The notes beneath the pieces were generated by a model that saw only the letters and a program-made list of their open reading frames with translations, was not told the origin of the DNA and did no database searches. DNA of 64,000 nt from an uncultured Porphyromonadaceae bacterium (GTDB lineage: Bacteria; Bacteroidota; Bacteroidia; Bacteroidales; Muribaculaceae). The stretch's first letter is position 1. The number at the start of each line of letters is the position of its first letter. Below are positions 26,662 through 34,914 of the stretch, in pieces. The position numbers and the translations under genes are program-made. Where the stretch lies: assembly GCA_900550645.1 (NCBI GenBank), contig URTA01000002.1, forward strand, positions 1 through 64,000. The letters are read 5' to 3'.

Positions 26662-28419
26662 TTATACTTTGGCATCACCGGTTGCATCGGTTTCTGATGT
26701 TTCTGCAAGCATGGATCGCAGGTAGGTCGCCGTGCTGATGCCAGATTCGAGGCCGAGCTTCTTGTGAAGCCTGTATTTTGTCGATTCCACTGTCCGCTCC
26801 GACCGGCACGTCAGGTTAGCTATCTCCTTGCCTGTCAGGTTCATTATGATGAATGTCGCCATGCGTATCTCGCTTTGCGTAAGCCCCGGGTGGCGGTGGT
26901 ACAGTTCGGTCAGGAAATTGGGGTGTATCTTCTCGAAATGAAGGCGGAATACCTCCCATGTCCGGTCGTTGGCGTGGATGCCGCGCAGCTTTGTCCGCAC
27001 TGCGCTGACGGCCTCCTTGCTGCTCATCGAAGCGTCGGCGGCTATAGATGCCACCTCGGCGAGCAGCGCGTCAGATTCAGCTATGCGCATAGACAATGCT
27101 ACCGCCTCGCGGCTCATGGCGTCCAGCTTGTCCGTCGTTTCCTTTTGTGAGGCGCGGTGCTGTTCCTCTTTGTGTTCCATCTCCTTGGCAAGCTGTATGT
27201 TCTCGCGCTTCCGTTTTTTGCTCCTTCTCCATGTCCACAGGACGGTAGCTGCTGCCGCCACTGCCAGTATGCACAGGATTGTGGCTGCTATGCGCATTTT
27301 GCGCCCCGACGCTCGCTCGCGGCTCTGTTCCAGCTCTGCCATGCGTCTCTCGAAATTGCGAGTGATGCTTGATATGCTTCCCAGGTCGCTCGAGTGAGTG
27401 ACCGAGTCCAGTATTTCCACAGACTGACGCAACGCCAGGTAAGCCTCGTCGTGCCGACCCTGCCTTTCGAGGTTTTTGGCAAGGATGTCGTACAGGTTGC
27501 CCCGTATGTGGAGCATGTTTGTGGAGTCCGGGCCGTGAAGCAAGTCCATGCACAGTCGCAGCGACTCGTCGGTGCGTCCGTGGCGGTACAGGAAATAGGC
27601 GTAGTTTGACAGTGCGTTTACGCGGTTTCCGCTGTTGTGGAACGAGTTGGTGCTGCCGTTGATGAATTTCCGGAAGTACTCCTCCGCTATTGCCGGTTCA
27701 CCGATCTGGTCGTACAGCTCCGCCATATCCATGTTCAACGCTTCTCGGGTAGCAGGGTCAAGGTTGTATTTCATACCCTTCTTGTCCTCCGCCAGAGCCT
27801 CGTTGTATTTCCCTTCGCGCAGGTAGAGGCCTGCCAGTTCGAGGTGGTAGCGGTATTTGAGGTTGTATACCAGCTCTTGCGGCGATTTGGACGCGGCTGT
27901 CTTCTTTTGTGCCGCTTGCAGGTAGCGGTGGCTCATGGTGTAGTTCTCAAGCAGACGGTATACGCTGCAAAGCAGGAAGTCCGCCTCAACGTCATAATAG
28001 TCGAGCGAGTCGGGCTTTTCGCACACCACTATCTTGTACACGTTGTCGAGTGTCTGCTCATACAGCCCCATGTTGAGATGGCACCAAGCCTCCCAGTATA
28101 CAGCGTCGAGGTATATGTATGCCGGCACGTCCTTTTGTCCGGCGATGCGCGAATAGCACTCTGCGGCATCGCCGAAACGGCTTGCGCGGACGTATGCACG
28201 TGCCTTTTCCTTGAGGTACAGGTTCTCGTTCCCCGGTTTCGCCCGGTTGAGCGAATCTATGTATTTCACTCGTTCCGCCGGCTTGATGTCGTCGGATTTC
28301 AGCTTGCCGAGGTAGTAGTTTGTCTTCATCTCTGCGGTCATGTCCTGCCGCGCAAATGCGGCGAGGGCATTGGCTGTTATTAGCATTGTGAGGACGATTG
28401 TTCGCAAGGCGTTTGTCAT
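26662..28419 (-). CDS. Membrane-tethered TPR/LuxR-type transcriptional regulator
   Basis: The product (585 residues from the ATG at 28419) has an N-terminal signal/anchor segment and a TPR-like helical region (about 30-350, for example YLREGKYNEALAEDKKG). A membrane helix follows at about 373-392 (IAATILCILAVAAAATVLWTW), then a charged coiled-coil (395-450). A C-terminal LuxR-type helix-turn-helix (about 515-575) carries LTQSEIRMATFI, TGKEIANLTCRSERTVESTK and YRLHKKLGL. Proteins of this plan are common in Bacteroidetes and are thought to sense something in the periplasm and act on DNA while tethered. It lies back to back with an exported-protein gene (28752), a plausible target. The -7 element sits immediately beside the ATG. 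Confidence 0.88.
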   Translation of the reverse strand: MTNALRTIVLTMLITANALAAFARQDMTAEMKTNYYLGKLKSDDIKPAERVKYIDSLNRAKPGNENLYLKEKARAYVRASRFGDAAECYSRIAGQKDVPAYIYLDAVYWEAWCHLNMGLYEQTLDNVYKIVVCEKPDSLDYYDVEADFLLCSVYRLLENYTMSHRYLQAAQKKTAASKSPQELVYNLKYRYHLELAGLYLREGKYNEALAEDKKGMKYNLDPATREALNMDMAELYDQIGEPAIAEEYFRKFINGSTNSFHNSGNRVNALSNYAYFLYRHGRTDESLRLCMDLLHGPDSTNMLHIRGNLYDILAKNLERQGRHDEAYLALRQSVEILDSVTHSSDLGSISSITRNFERRMAELEQSRERASGRKMRIAATILCILAVAAAATVLWTWRRSKKRKRENIQLAKEMEHKEEQHRASQKETTDKLDAMSREAVALSMRIAESDALLAEVASIAADASMSSKEAVSAVRTKLRGIHANDRTWEVFRLHFEKIHPNFLTELYHRHPGLTQSEIRMATFIIMNLTGKEIANLTCRSERTVESTKYRLHKKLGLESGISTATYLRSMLAETSETDATGDAKV

Positions 28420-28422
28420 ACC

Positions 28423-28453
28423 CAAAATTACGTATTATTGCTCGAACAGGCAA
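28423..28453 (-). promoter_or_regulatory. Promoter abutting the LuxR-type regulator start codon
   Basis: On the minus strand TTG (28451-28453), 20 bases, then TAATTTTG (28423-28430). The -7 box ends only three bases from the ATG at 28419, so the transcript would begin at or next to the start codon, which suggests a leaderless message if the promoter is used. Confidence 0.5.
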
Positions 28454-28470
28454 GTTTTTGCCGAAAAATC

Positions 28471-28566
28471 GTATACTGCACCGCATGAACCGCTGTGGTT
28501 GATGTGCGGCTCTAAAACATTGATGCTGTGATATTTGTTTTTGTATGCAGTGCTTGTGCAGTATAC
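28471..28566. promoter_or_regulatory. 11-bp inverted repeat in the divergent intergenic region
   Basis: GTATACTGCAC (28471-28481) and its exact reverse complement GTGCAGTATAC (28556-28566) flank 74 bases in the 332-base gap between the LuxR-type regulator and the 784-residue exported protein. They could be two operator half-sites bound by the adjacent regulator, or arms of a stem. I see no gene in this gap and no convincing plus-strand -7 box. Confidence 0.45.
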
Positions 28567-28751
28567 TCGAAATGGGTACACAAGTGTAATTGCATAGCAC
28601 TGATGTTTTGAATGTATCGGACAGCGGATTTATTTTGCAGCTGAAAAAGTCCGTTTGGCTCCTTCGCATACATTCATGGAGCATAACCTGCCTTTCGGAA
28701 CAAGTGTCATTGTAATGTCGAATTAGCAGGAGTATAGACAAGAAACGAGAT

Positions 28752-31106
28752 ATGAAAAGACAACTTATCATCGGTATGATGTGCCTGATGACGCTTCCGG
28801 CGACATTCGCACGAGTTGCCGGCTCGTCCGCGCCGGTGCGTCAGCCAATCGCCGAGCAGACGGCTCGCCCCTGTTTGCACCGTGCAGTCACCGGAGTGTC
28901 GGAAAAGACGCTGAACAACTTCAAGAAGAAGCCTTTGCAGTCAGCAAGTCAGGTTGTGCCTGTGGCTCGTGTCCGCAAGGCGGAAGCTGCAACACATTCT
29001 CTGACATTGAACTACGTCACGGTAGATGACTATAACCTCGTGAGCGTGGCATACGCTCTTGAGGGTGACGGCTGGGTGTCGGAGGACATGGACGGCGAAG
29101 CGCAATCGGTCTATGAAGTCCCCGAGGGAAAGTATACGGTGTTGGCATTGTTCCAGTCTGGTACATTCGGCGCACCGGTTCGTGCCGTCGTGGCAGAGAA
29201 TGTAAATGTCGCGAGCGACTGCTCGGTAGAGCTGAACGCCGCTGCGGCAACGGAACTCGTTTCCTTTGAACCGCTGCTGCCCGACGGAACGCCGGTGAAG
29301 TCGGCTTTGCTGGACGGTGACGGCAATGTCATCGAGGCTGGCACAATCTATGGCGATGACTTCAACGGATACCTTTCCAACACGATTGTTCACCGTGATT
29401 TCGGTGCTGTCTATAGTTTCGAGGGAGGAAGAGAACCGCGCTTTATGGACGGCGACCATGTCGTTGACATTGCAAACGGAGCTTCTATATTGTTCAACCC
29501 AGGTGTCAGCGACCGGTTCATGGTTGTTCATGCGGAAATCCCTGTTTCGGCTGATGCCAAGGACGGCATGGTGATTGTGGCGCAGTCAAACGGCGTGGGC
29601 GCACAGACAGTCCACAATGACGTTGCTAATTATGCCAGCACCAAGGTGGCAGACCTTTATGACCCGAGCGGCTTGCATGTTGGCGTTGACATTGCCGACA
29701 GCACTATGCAGTTCGGTTTCCAGTCCTTGTGGTTCGGTGTACCCACATGGGGCGTTTTTGGAGAAGGTCCCCTGTTTGCCGGATTGACAAACATCGCCAG
29801 CTGTCTGCCAGACGAACCAGCCGATGAGATACCTGTTTTCCGCGCAAACATATTGGCTGACTATGTATGTTATGGTCCTGAAGAGGAGTGGAATGGGATG
29901 ACTCTAATTCCGACATACTACCTTGACATGCCTCTTCAGACAGTCCGTGAAGGCAAGATGCGCAGCGCGGTGATGCCTATCGTTGCCGGTTTCTACAACT
30001 GCAACCTCTTCTACCGTGAGGACGACCTCGCTTACGACTTGGTCTTGGAAGGAATGCCTCATTTCTCATACGACAATGACATGAGCCTCCAGCCTGCCGG
30101 CAGCAGCACTCCGTTGATTTTCATCTGTGACAACTCCATGGCCTCCGGCGGCAATATGAGCCGTTTCTCGTTCTTCTGGGACAATATAGGCCGTGCCGGC
30201 GAGGCAGTGGATTTCTCCGGCATACACAAGGAAATGCTCAATGTGAAGTATGGCGAAAAGTCGTGGAGTGGCCCGTTTGACGATGAGCATGTTGAAAGCT
30301 GGTATGCTTTCTGGGAAGATTTCAACAAAAGCCTTGCCAAGTTTGACGGCAAGCTTCAGCTCGATATAACTGAAAACGGCGGAGTGTATGTAGACAATAT
30401 CCCCTGCGAGACATCGGCTGCTCTCGAAATCGATTTCTCCAAGGAGGACAAAATCGCGCCGGTGACGACTATGGTACAGTTCCGCAACACAGACGGCATT
30501 GTCACCGACCGCTTCGACACCCCCACAGACGGCGTGCTGACATTCGCTGGTTCAGACCTGCACAGCTACCTCCGCTATCTGTATGACGAGAGCGGCAGCA
30601 TGTACGATGCGTGGATTTGGTACAATGATGAGGGGAAACCTGCTGTAAGCGTCGAATATGCTCCGCTTCACACGGGAGAATGGATGCCCCTTGAGGTTGA
30701 GGAAGTGGCTGAAAACTACTATATGCCCGGTTACGGCAACTTCTGGCGCGGCAGCTTGAAGGACATCGACCGCATGGCTCTCAACGGATGGTTTGACATG
30801 CGCATCAAGTTGACCGACAACGCCGGCAACAGCCAGACATCCACCATTTCACCAGCGTTCCGCATACAGTCGCTCGCCGGTGTGGACGAGGCAAGCATTG
30901 ACAACTCCCTGCTTTGGATTTCCGGCAACCGAGCAGGTGTATCAGGCGTTGACGACGCTCGCTTTGAGGTCTTTGGTAGTGACGGCAAATGCGTATTGGC
31001 AGCCGACGGCGCGGAGATTTCTCTCGATGCGTTCCCCAGCGGCATCTACATAGTCCGCGCAACGACAGCGGAATCAACATACACCAAGAAAGCGACAGTC
31101 CGCTGA
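28752..31106 (+). CDS. Exported protein of unknown function with C-terminal sorting domain
   Basis: A 784-residue protein with a signal peptide (MKRQLIIGMMCLMTLPATFA). A transthyretin-like beta-sandwich probably spans about 75-210 (YEVPEGKYTVLALFQSG), followed by a long region I do not recognise (210-690) rich in aromatic and acidic residues. The tail (about 715-784) carries FEVFGSDGKCVLAADG and GIYIVRATTAESTYTKKATVR, as in the adhesin array. It does not contain obvious jelly-roll or fibronectin repeats, so it is not a simple paralogue of those. It is divergent from the TPR/LuxR regulator and ends at a strong terminator. Surface or outer-membrane-associated role inferred from the tail only. 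Confidence 0.8.
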   Translation: MKRQLIIGMMCLMTLPATFARVAGSSAPVRQPIAEQTARPCLHRAVTGVSEKTLNNFKKKPLQSASQVVPVARVRKAEAATHSLTLNYVTVDDYNLVSVAYALEGDGWVSEDMDGEAQSVYEVPEGKYTVLALFQSGTFGAPVRAVVAENVNVASDCSVELNAAAATELVSFEPLLPDGTPVKSALLDGDGNVIEAGTIYGDDFNGYLSNTIVHRDFGAVYSFEGGREPRFMDGDHVVDIANGASILFNPGVSDRFMVVHAEIPVSADAKDGMVIVAQSNGVGAQTVHNDVANYASTKVADLYDPSGLHVGVDIADSTMQFGFQSLWFGVPTWGVFGEGPLFAGLTNIASCLPDEPADEIPVFRANILADYVCYGPEEEWNGMTLIPTYYLDMPLQTVREGKMRSAVMPIVAGFYNCNLFYREDDLAYDLVLEGMPHFSYDNDMSLQPAGSSTPLIFICDNSMASGGNMSRFSFFWDNIGRAGEAVDFSGIHKEMLNVKYGEKSWSGPFDDEHVESWYAFWEDFNKSLAKFDGKLQLDITENGGVYVDNIPCETSAALEIDFSKEDKIAPVTTMVQFRNTDGIVTDRFDTPTDGVLTFAGSDLHSYLRYLYDESGSMYDAWIWYNDEGKPAVSVEYAPLHTGEWMPLEVEEVAENYYMPGYGNFWRGSLKDIDRMALNGWFDMRIKLTDNAGNSQTSTISPAFRIQSLAGVDEASIDNSLLWISGNRAGVSGVDDARFEVFGSDGKCVLAADGAEISLDAFPSGIYIVRATTAESTYTKKATVR

Positions 31107-31128
31107 ATACAATAATAGGGTAACAGAG

Positions 31129-31170
31129 AGCGGGAGCAAGCCAATCCGGCCTGCCCCCGCTTTATTATTT
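31129..31170 (+). terminator. Rho-independent terminator of the 784-residue gene
   Basis: AGCGGGAGCAAGCC (31129-31142) pairs with GGCCTGCCCCCGCT (31148-31161), followed by TTTATTATTT. It lies 23 bases past the stop. Confidence 0.85.
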
Positions 31171-31182
31171 GAGCCGCGCTGT

Positions 31183-31587
31183 TTATTTGGCGACGTGCTT
31201 CTCGCCATTGAGGATGTAGATCATCCCCGGCAGTGGGTTGCGTATCTCCCTGCCGTTCAGGTCATACATTTTATTGTCCTTGGGCTTCGCCTGTGCGCCG
31301 TCCGAAGGCTGCTCCGCCGGGATTTCCTCAACACCGACAGACGGCTTGCTGAAGCCATAGTAGGTGAATATCTCCTCCCGTGTTTCCCGGTCTATGATGT
31401 GATGCATTTCGCATTTTTGAGTGCAATAATCGCCTGTTCCCGTAATGCAAGTAATTACTTGAGGCATCAGGCACTGGCCAAAATGCAACATTTGCAAATC
31501 GCAAGGATAATCAATGTGTTTGGCGGCAAAGCTGTTATAGCCATTATAGCTATGGCTGTTTGTGAGATATCGAGTGCTGAACGACAT
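31183..31587 (-). CDS. Small protein with sorting-domain-like tail, possibly a gene remnant
   Basis: A 134-codon frame from the ATG at 31587. The last 30 residues (KMYDLNGREIRNPLPGMIYI, then LNGEKHVAK) are the kind of tail found at the end of exported Bacteroidales proteins. The first 100 residues are Cys- and His-containing and unrecognised, and no signal peptide is seen. The frame stays open through the tRNA-Arg gene upstream, but that part cannot be coding. It may be the surviving 3' end of a larger exported-protein gene, or a real small protein. Lies between a terminator and a tRNA. Confidence 0.4.
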   Translation of the reverse strand: MSFSTRYLTNSHSYNGYNSFAAKHIDYPCDLQMLHFGQCLMPQVITCITGTGDYCTQKCEMHHIIDRETREEIFTYYGFSKPSVGVEEIPAEQPSDGAQAKPKDNKMYDLNGREIRNPLPGMIYILNGEKHVAK

Positions 31588-31604
31588 TTGGTATACACAA
31601 AGTA

Positions 31605-31632
31605 AGCGGTCGCCTTTCGCAAGGCAACCGCT
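31605..31632 (-). terminator. Hairpin following tRNA-Arg
   Basis: AGCGGT-GCCTT (31605-31616) pairs with AAGGC-ACCGCT (31621-31632) with a TCGC/GCGA-type loop. It starts six bases past the tRNA 3' end on the minus strand. Confidence 0.7.
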
Positions 31633-31637
31633 CTGGG

Positions 31638-31710
31638 TGATCCGCACAGGATTCAAACCTGTAACCTTCTGATCCGTAGTCAGATGCTCTTTCAGTTGAG
31701 CTAGCGGACC
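31638..31710 (-). tRNA. tRNA-Arg (anticodon ACG)
   Basis: 73 bases fold into a cloverleaf. The acceptor stem GGTCCGC/GCGGATC has one G-U pair and the D stem is GCTC/GAGC. The anticodon stem TCTGA/TCAGA has loop CTACGGA (anticodon ACG). The variable loop is AGGTT, the T arm ACAGG-TTTGAAT-CCTGT, and the discriminator is A. CCA is not encoded (CCC follows). The D loop, AACTGAAA, is short and has only one G where GG is usual. A good promoter lies 36 bases upstream. Confidence 0.9.
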
Positions 31711-31745
31711 CAATTGGGGTGCAATCCGTTTCCGTTTTGCGAGTG

Positions 31746-31777
31746 CAAAGTTAGCAACAATCTGCGGACTGACCAAA
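31746..31777 (-). promoter_or_regulatory. Promoter of tRNA-Arg
   Basis: On the minus strand TTTG (31774-31777), 20 bases, TAACTTTG (31746-31753). Predicted start near 31740, about 30 bases before the mature tRNA 5' end. Confidence 0.75.
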
Positions 31778-31838
31778 TTTTCCGGCGGAAAAATTGCGAT
31801 AAAATTTTGCCATGTTGCTGCGCTGCATCGTAATGCTG

Positions 31839-32198
31839 TCAGAACGTGTATGTTACGGACGCAGAGCCGCAGATTCCCGGTATCGGCGGTGTGACCTTAG
31901 TTATCTTGACACTGCCTGATTTGATTTGCGGATAGCCGCTTTGCAGGGCTTCTGCTATGCGTATGGCTGCGTGTTCGAGCGTGCGCGAGGGTGTCTGCAT
32001 CTGCGCGGCGACGACTGCGTAGATGTCGGCGTATGATATTGTGCCGTCGAGCTGGTCACGGCGCATTCCCTCTGTCGCGTCAATGTCGAGGGACAAGTCG
32101 GCAATGAATTCGTTGCCGACTGTCCTTTCCTGTTCCATTACGCCGTGGCGGGCGTAAATGCGCAGATGTTCGAGGGCGATTGTGATGCGTCCTTCCAT
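31839..32198 (-). CDS. folB: Dihydroneopterin aldolase
   Basis: The 119-residue length fits this folate-pathway enzyme, which converts 7,8-dihydroneopterin to 6-hydroxymethyl-7,8-dihydropterin and glycolaldehyde. Visible family features are LRIYARHGVMEQERTVGNEF (the conserved GxxxxER segment near residue 20), SYADIYAVV, LEHAAIRIAEAL and a C-terminal VKITKVTPPIPG block. It acts in the cytoplasm as an oligomer. It starts eight bases after the stop of rpiB, so the two are probably co-transcribed, though they serve different pathways. Confidence 0.92.
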   Translation of the reverse strand: MEGRITIALEHLRIYARHGVMEQERTVGNEFIADLSLDIDATEGMRRDQLDGTISYADIYAVVAAQMQTPSRTLEHAAIRIAEALQSGYPQIKSGSVKITKVTPPIPGICGSASVTYTF

Positions 32199-32206
32199 GC
32201 GTTGCG

Positions 32207-32641
32207 TTATTTTACGGGTATCTTGTCGATGCGGCGTTGGTGACGGCCTCCCTCAAATTGGGTGTTGAGGTATTCGTCAACGATTTTCTTGGCTTCTTCA
32301 ACGGAGATGAAGCGAGCCGGCAGCACAAGCACGTTGGCGTTGTTGTGCGCCTTGGCGAGTGCGGCGAGTTCCGGCTTCCAGCAGAGAGCGGCGCGTATGC
32401 CCTGATGCTTGTTGAGAGTCATCTGTATGCCGTTGCCAGAGCCGCACATGCAGATGCCGAAGTCACATTCCCCCTTTTCTATGGCGATTGCCGCCGGGTG
32501 TGCATAGTCCGGGTAGTCGCATGATGCGGTGCTGTCAGTGCCGAAATCGGTGTATGAATACCCCTTTTCGGACACGTACTTTTCCAATTCCTGTTTCAGT
32601 TCATACCCCGCATGGTCGGAGGCGAATGCTATTCTGCTCAT
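32207..32641 (-). CDS. rpiB: Ribose-5-phosphate isomerase B
   Basis: A 144-residue RpiB/LacAB-family sugar-phosphate isomerase that interconverts ribose 5-phosphate and ribulose 5-phosphate in the non-oxidative pentose phosphate pathway. Recognisable are the N-terminal IAFASDHAGYELK, the active-site segment FGICMCGSGNGIQMTLNK (the catalytic Cys lies in this loop), and the C-terminal NVLVLPARFISVEEAKKIVD. The position partners logically with ribulose-phosphate 3-epimerase elsewhere in the window. First gene of an rpiB-folB pair. Confidence 0.94.
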   Translation of the reverse strand: MSRIAFASDHAGYELKQELEKYVSEKGYSYTDFGTDSTASCDYPDYAHPAAIAIEKGECDFGICMCGSGNGIQMTLNKHQGIRAALCWKPELAALAKAHNNANVLVLPARFISVEEAKKIVDEYLNTQFEGGRHQRRIDKIPVK

Positions 32642-32852
32642 CTTTCTGTATTTTGGTTTTTCGCGAAATTACTAATTTTGACCGAGACTTTTCACCACTG
32701 ATAGCGAAAAAATGAGTAACTTTGCGCTTCATTTGCTCGCTGGAAATGATATGCGGCTGTAATTCAGGTGTTTGTGATTGCAATGGCTGTCACGGCTGCG
32801 GCAAATGGAGAAGAATATAGGAACTTGTGCAACATAATTGTCTTCTGATACC

Positions 32853-34571
32853 ATGAATATAGTTTCGAGGAATATAGTTTCGAGAATACCGTTCCGCCCC
32901 AAGCTGTTCACGTCGATGCGCGGCTACAATGCCTCGCAGTTCAAGGATGACGCGATAGCCGGCATAGTAGTGGGCATCGTGGCGTTGCCGCTTGCCGTGG
33001 CATTCGGCATAGCGTCCGGCGTAACGCCGACTGTGGGTCTGATAACTGCTGTCATCGGCGGTTTCCTTGTTTCCGCTTTCGGCGGCTGCTCGGTGCAGAT
33101 AGGCGGGCCGACCGGCGCGTTCATCGTCATAATATACGGCATCATACAGCAGTTCGGGCTTACGGGACTTGCTATAGCGACTGTCCTTGCAGGGCTGATA
33201 CTTGTCGCTCTCGGGCTGTTCCGGCTCGGTACGGTCATCAAGTTCATTCCTTACCCGATTGTAATCGGTTTCACGTCAGGTATTGCCGTGACCATATTCT
33301 CAACGCAGATAACCGATTTCTTCGGTCTGCAAACGGGCGAGCTGCCGTCGGACTTCATTTCCAAATGGGGGGTATACCTCTCGCATTTCGGCACGATGCA
33401 CCTGCCTACTCTAATAGTGGGACTGGTGTCGCTTGCCATAATTATTGCAGCGCCATACATCAGCAAGCGTCTTCCCGGTGCATTGGTTGCCATTGTTGTT
33501 GTGACTGTAGCGGTATGGCTGCTGCGTGAGTTTGCCGGCCTTGAGGGGGTGGAAACCATCGGTGACCGGTTTCACAACCTTTCCGGAGCAATCCCTGCGC
33601 CCCACGCCATAGAAATCAATATGGCTACAATCAACGCGCTGTTGCCGTCAGCGTTTACCATTGCGATGCTCGGCGCGATAGAGTCTTTGCTTTCTGCCAC
33701 TGTAGCAGACGGTGCTACTGGTTCGAACACGGACTGCAATACCGAGCTGATAGGGCAGGGCGTGGCGAATGTGGTGGTGCCGTTCTTCGGCGGCATCCCC
33801 GTGACAGGCGCGATAGCTCGCACGATGACCAACATCACCAACGGCGGACGCACGCCCGTTGCCGGTGTAGTCCATGCGGTAGTGCTGTTGCTCATATTCC
33901 TGTTCCTGATGCCGCTCATTAACCTTGTGCCGATGGCGTGCCTTGCCGGCGTGCTGATTATGGTTGCATACAACATGAGCGGCTGGCGCACGGTTAAGGC
34001 AATATTGAAGACCCCGAAGTCGGACGTTACGGTTATGATAGTGACGTTCCTGCTCACAGTTATATTGGATTTGACCATTGCCATAGAGCTTGGGTTGCTG
34101 TTGGCTATTCTGTTGTTCCTGCGTCGTGTCATGGAGAATACAGCCATACACCGTTTCGGCGAGCAGATAGACATAGCCGACGGGCAGGAAACTACGCAGC
34201 ACGAAATACTTAACCTCGAACAGGGGGTTGAGGTGTACGAAATCGACGGGCCGTTCTTCTTCGGCGTGGCAACGAAGTTTGACGAGATGATGCGCTCAAT
34301 GGGCGACAAGCCGCTTGTGCGCATATTGCGTATGCGCAAAGTGCCGTTCATCGACTCTACTGCAATCCACAACCTCGAGATACTCATCAAATCGTCGCAG
34401 CGCGAGGGCATCCATGTCGTGTTGTCGGGCGTGCGCCACAATGTCCACTTGTCACTGGAGAAATCGGGCATTGAGGAGCTTGTGGGCAAGGACCATATCT
34501 GTGACCACATCACGAAGGCAGTCGTTGTCGCCAACAACCTCGCGACGGACATCCGCTTTGCCCGCCAGTAA
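32853..34571 (+). CDS. SulP-family anion transporter with STAS domain
   Basis: A 572-residue inner-membrane transporter of the SulP/SLC26 family, exchanging or importing sulfate, bicarbonate or dicarboxylates. The N-terminal 400 residues hold ten or more membrane helices. The SulP signature region is visible in GIVVGIVALPLAVAFGIASG and GGTGAFIVI-like IGGPTGAFIVIIYG. A STAS domain occupies about 440-565 (EVYEIDGPFFFGVATKFDEM, VLSGVRHNVHL). The ATG at 32853 is preferred over a TTG 15 bases upstream. The transported anion cannot be read from sequence; no carbonic anhydrase or sulfur-assimilation gene is adjacent. Confidence 0.9.
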   Translation: MNIVSRNIVSRIPFRPKLFTSMRGYNASQFKDDAIAGIVVGIVALPLAVAFGIASGVTPTVGLITAVIGGFLVSAFGGCSVQIGGPTGAFIVIIYGIIQQFGLTGLAIATVLAGLILVALGLFRLGTVIKFIPYPIVIGFTSGIAVTIFSTQITDFFGLQTGELPSDFISKWGVYLSHFGTMHLPTLIVGLVSLAIIIAAPYISKRLPGALVAIVVVTVAVWLLREFAGLEGVETIGDRFHNLSGAIPAPHAIEINMATINALLPSAFTIAMLGAIESLLSATVADGATGSNTDCNTELIGQGVANVVVPFFGGIPVTGAIARTMTNITNGGRTPVAGVVHAVVLLLIFLFLMPLINLVPMACLAGVLIMVAYNMSGWRTVKAILKTPKSDVTVMIVTFLLTVILDLTIAIELGLLLAILLFLRRVMENTAIHRFGEQIDIADGQETTQHEILNLEQGVEVYEIDGPFFFGVATKFDEMMRSMGDKPLVRILRMRKVPFIDSTAIHNLEILIKSSQREGIHVVLSGVRHNVHLSLEKSGIEELVGKDHICDHITKAVVVANNLATDIRFARQ

Positions 34572-34667
34572 TTGGCGGCAAAGCCATAGCCTTGCTAACT
34601 ATGTTTAGGCGGAGGCTTGGCAAGCAGGTTAATTTTGCCTGCAGTGATAGTTAAACTGTGTTCTCGA

Positions 34668-34702
34668 AATGTTTCACCAATGCGGTTAAATGGTGAAACA
34701 TT
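34668..34702. other. Perfect 12-bp hairpin, first of three
   Basis: AATGTTTCACCA (34668-34679) pairs perfectly with TGGTGAAACATT (34691-34702), loop of 11 bases. About 100 bases after the SulP stop and in a gap without genes (34572-34829). It may end or stabilise the SulP transcript. Confidence 0.6.
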
Positions 34703-34711
34703 ATACTGGAA

Positions 34712-34751
34712 TCACCTCGATTTTGCCCGAAATTCGGTAAAATCGGGGTGA
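34712..34751. other. Imperfect hairpin, second of three
   Basis: TCACC-CGATTTT-CC-GAA on the left pairs with TTCGG-AAAATCG-GGTGA on the right, interrupted by two or three mispairs. It starts ten bases after the first hairpin. Function unknown. Confidence 0.5.
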
Positions 34752-34776
34752 AAATATTGCCTCGAAAGCAAATGAA

Positions 34777-34820
34777 AACCGCGTGGAAATCAGCTGTAAA
34801 TTGCTGTTTGCCACGCGGTT
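34777..34820 (-). terminator. Hairpin terminator of tRNA-Ala, third of three
   Basis: AACCGCGTGG (34777-34786) pairs perfectly with CCACGCGGTT (34811-34820), and inner CAGC/GCTG pairs extend the stem. On the minus strand it is followed by TTTTCATTTG and lies nine bases past the tRNA 3' end. Confidence 0.7.
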
Positions 34821-34829
34821 AAAGCATTG

Positions 34830-34903
34830 TGGAGCATACGAGACTCGAACTCGTCACCTCTTGACTGCCAGTCAAACGCTCTAGCCAGATGAGCTAATGC
34901 CCC
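34830..34903 (-). tRNA. tRNA-Ala (anticodon GGC)
   Basis: 74 bases fold as a cloverleaf: acceptor GGGGCAT/ATGCTCC (one G-U pair), D arm GCTC-ATCTGGCTA-GAGC, anticodon stem TTTGA/TCAAG with loop CTGGCAG (anticodon GGC), T arm ACGAG-TTCGAGT-CTCGT, discriminator A. No encoded CCA. It lies downstream of and in the same direction as alaS, with its own promoter. Confidence 0.92.
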
Positions 34904-34914
34904 TAATTCCGATG

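Noticed and set aside
26662..31106. Polysaccharide utilisation locus around the TPR/LuxR regulator
   Set aside because: No SusC/SusD pair or glycoside hydrolase is present in the window.
31588..31776. In-frame extension of the 134-codon ORF through the tRNA-Arg gene
   Set aside because: It translates the complement-oriented tRNA and its promoter; a chance open frame.
32673..32724. Plus-strand TAATTTTG and TAACTTTG as promoters for sulP
   Set aside because: The upstream TTG is 17 bases from the first and absent at the right distance from the second; left unassigned.
33572..34552. Minus-strand frame of 326 codons opposite the SulP transporter
   Set aside because: Composition is typical of the complement of a membrane-protein gene; no domain recognised.
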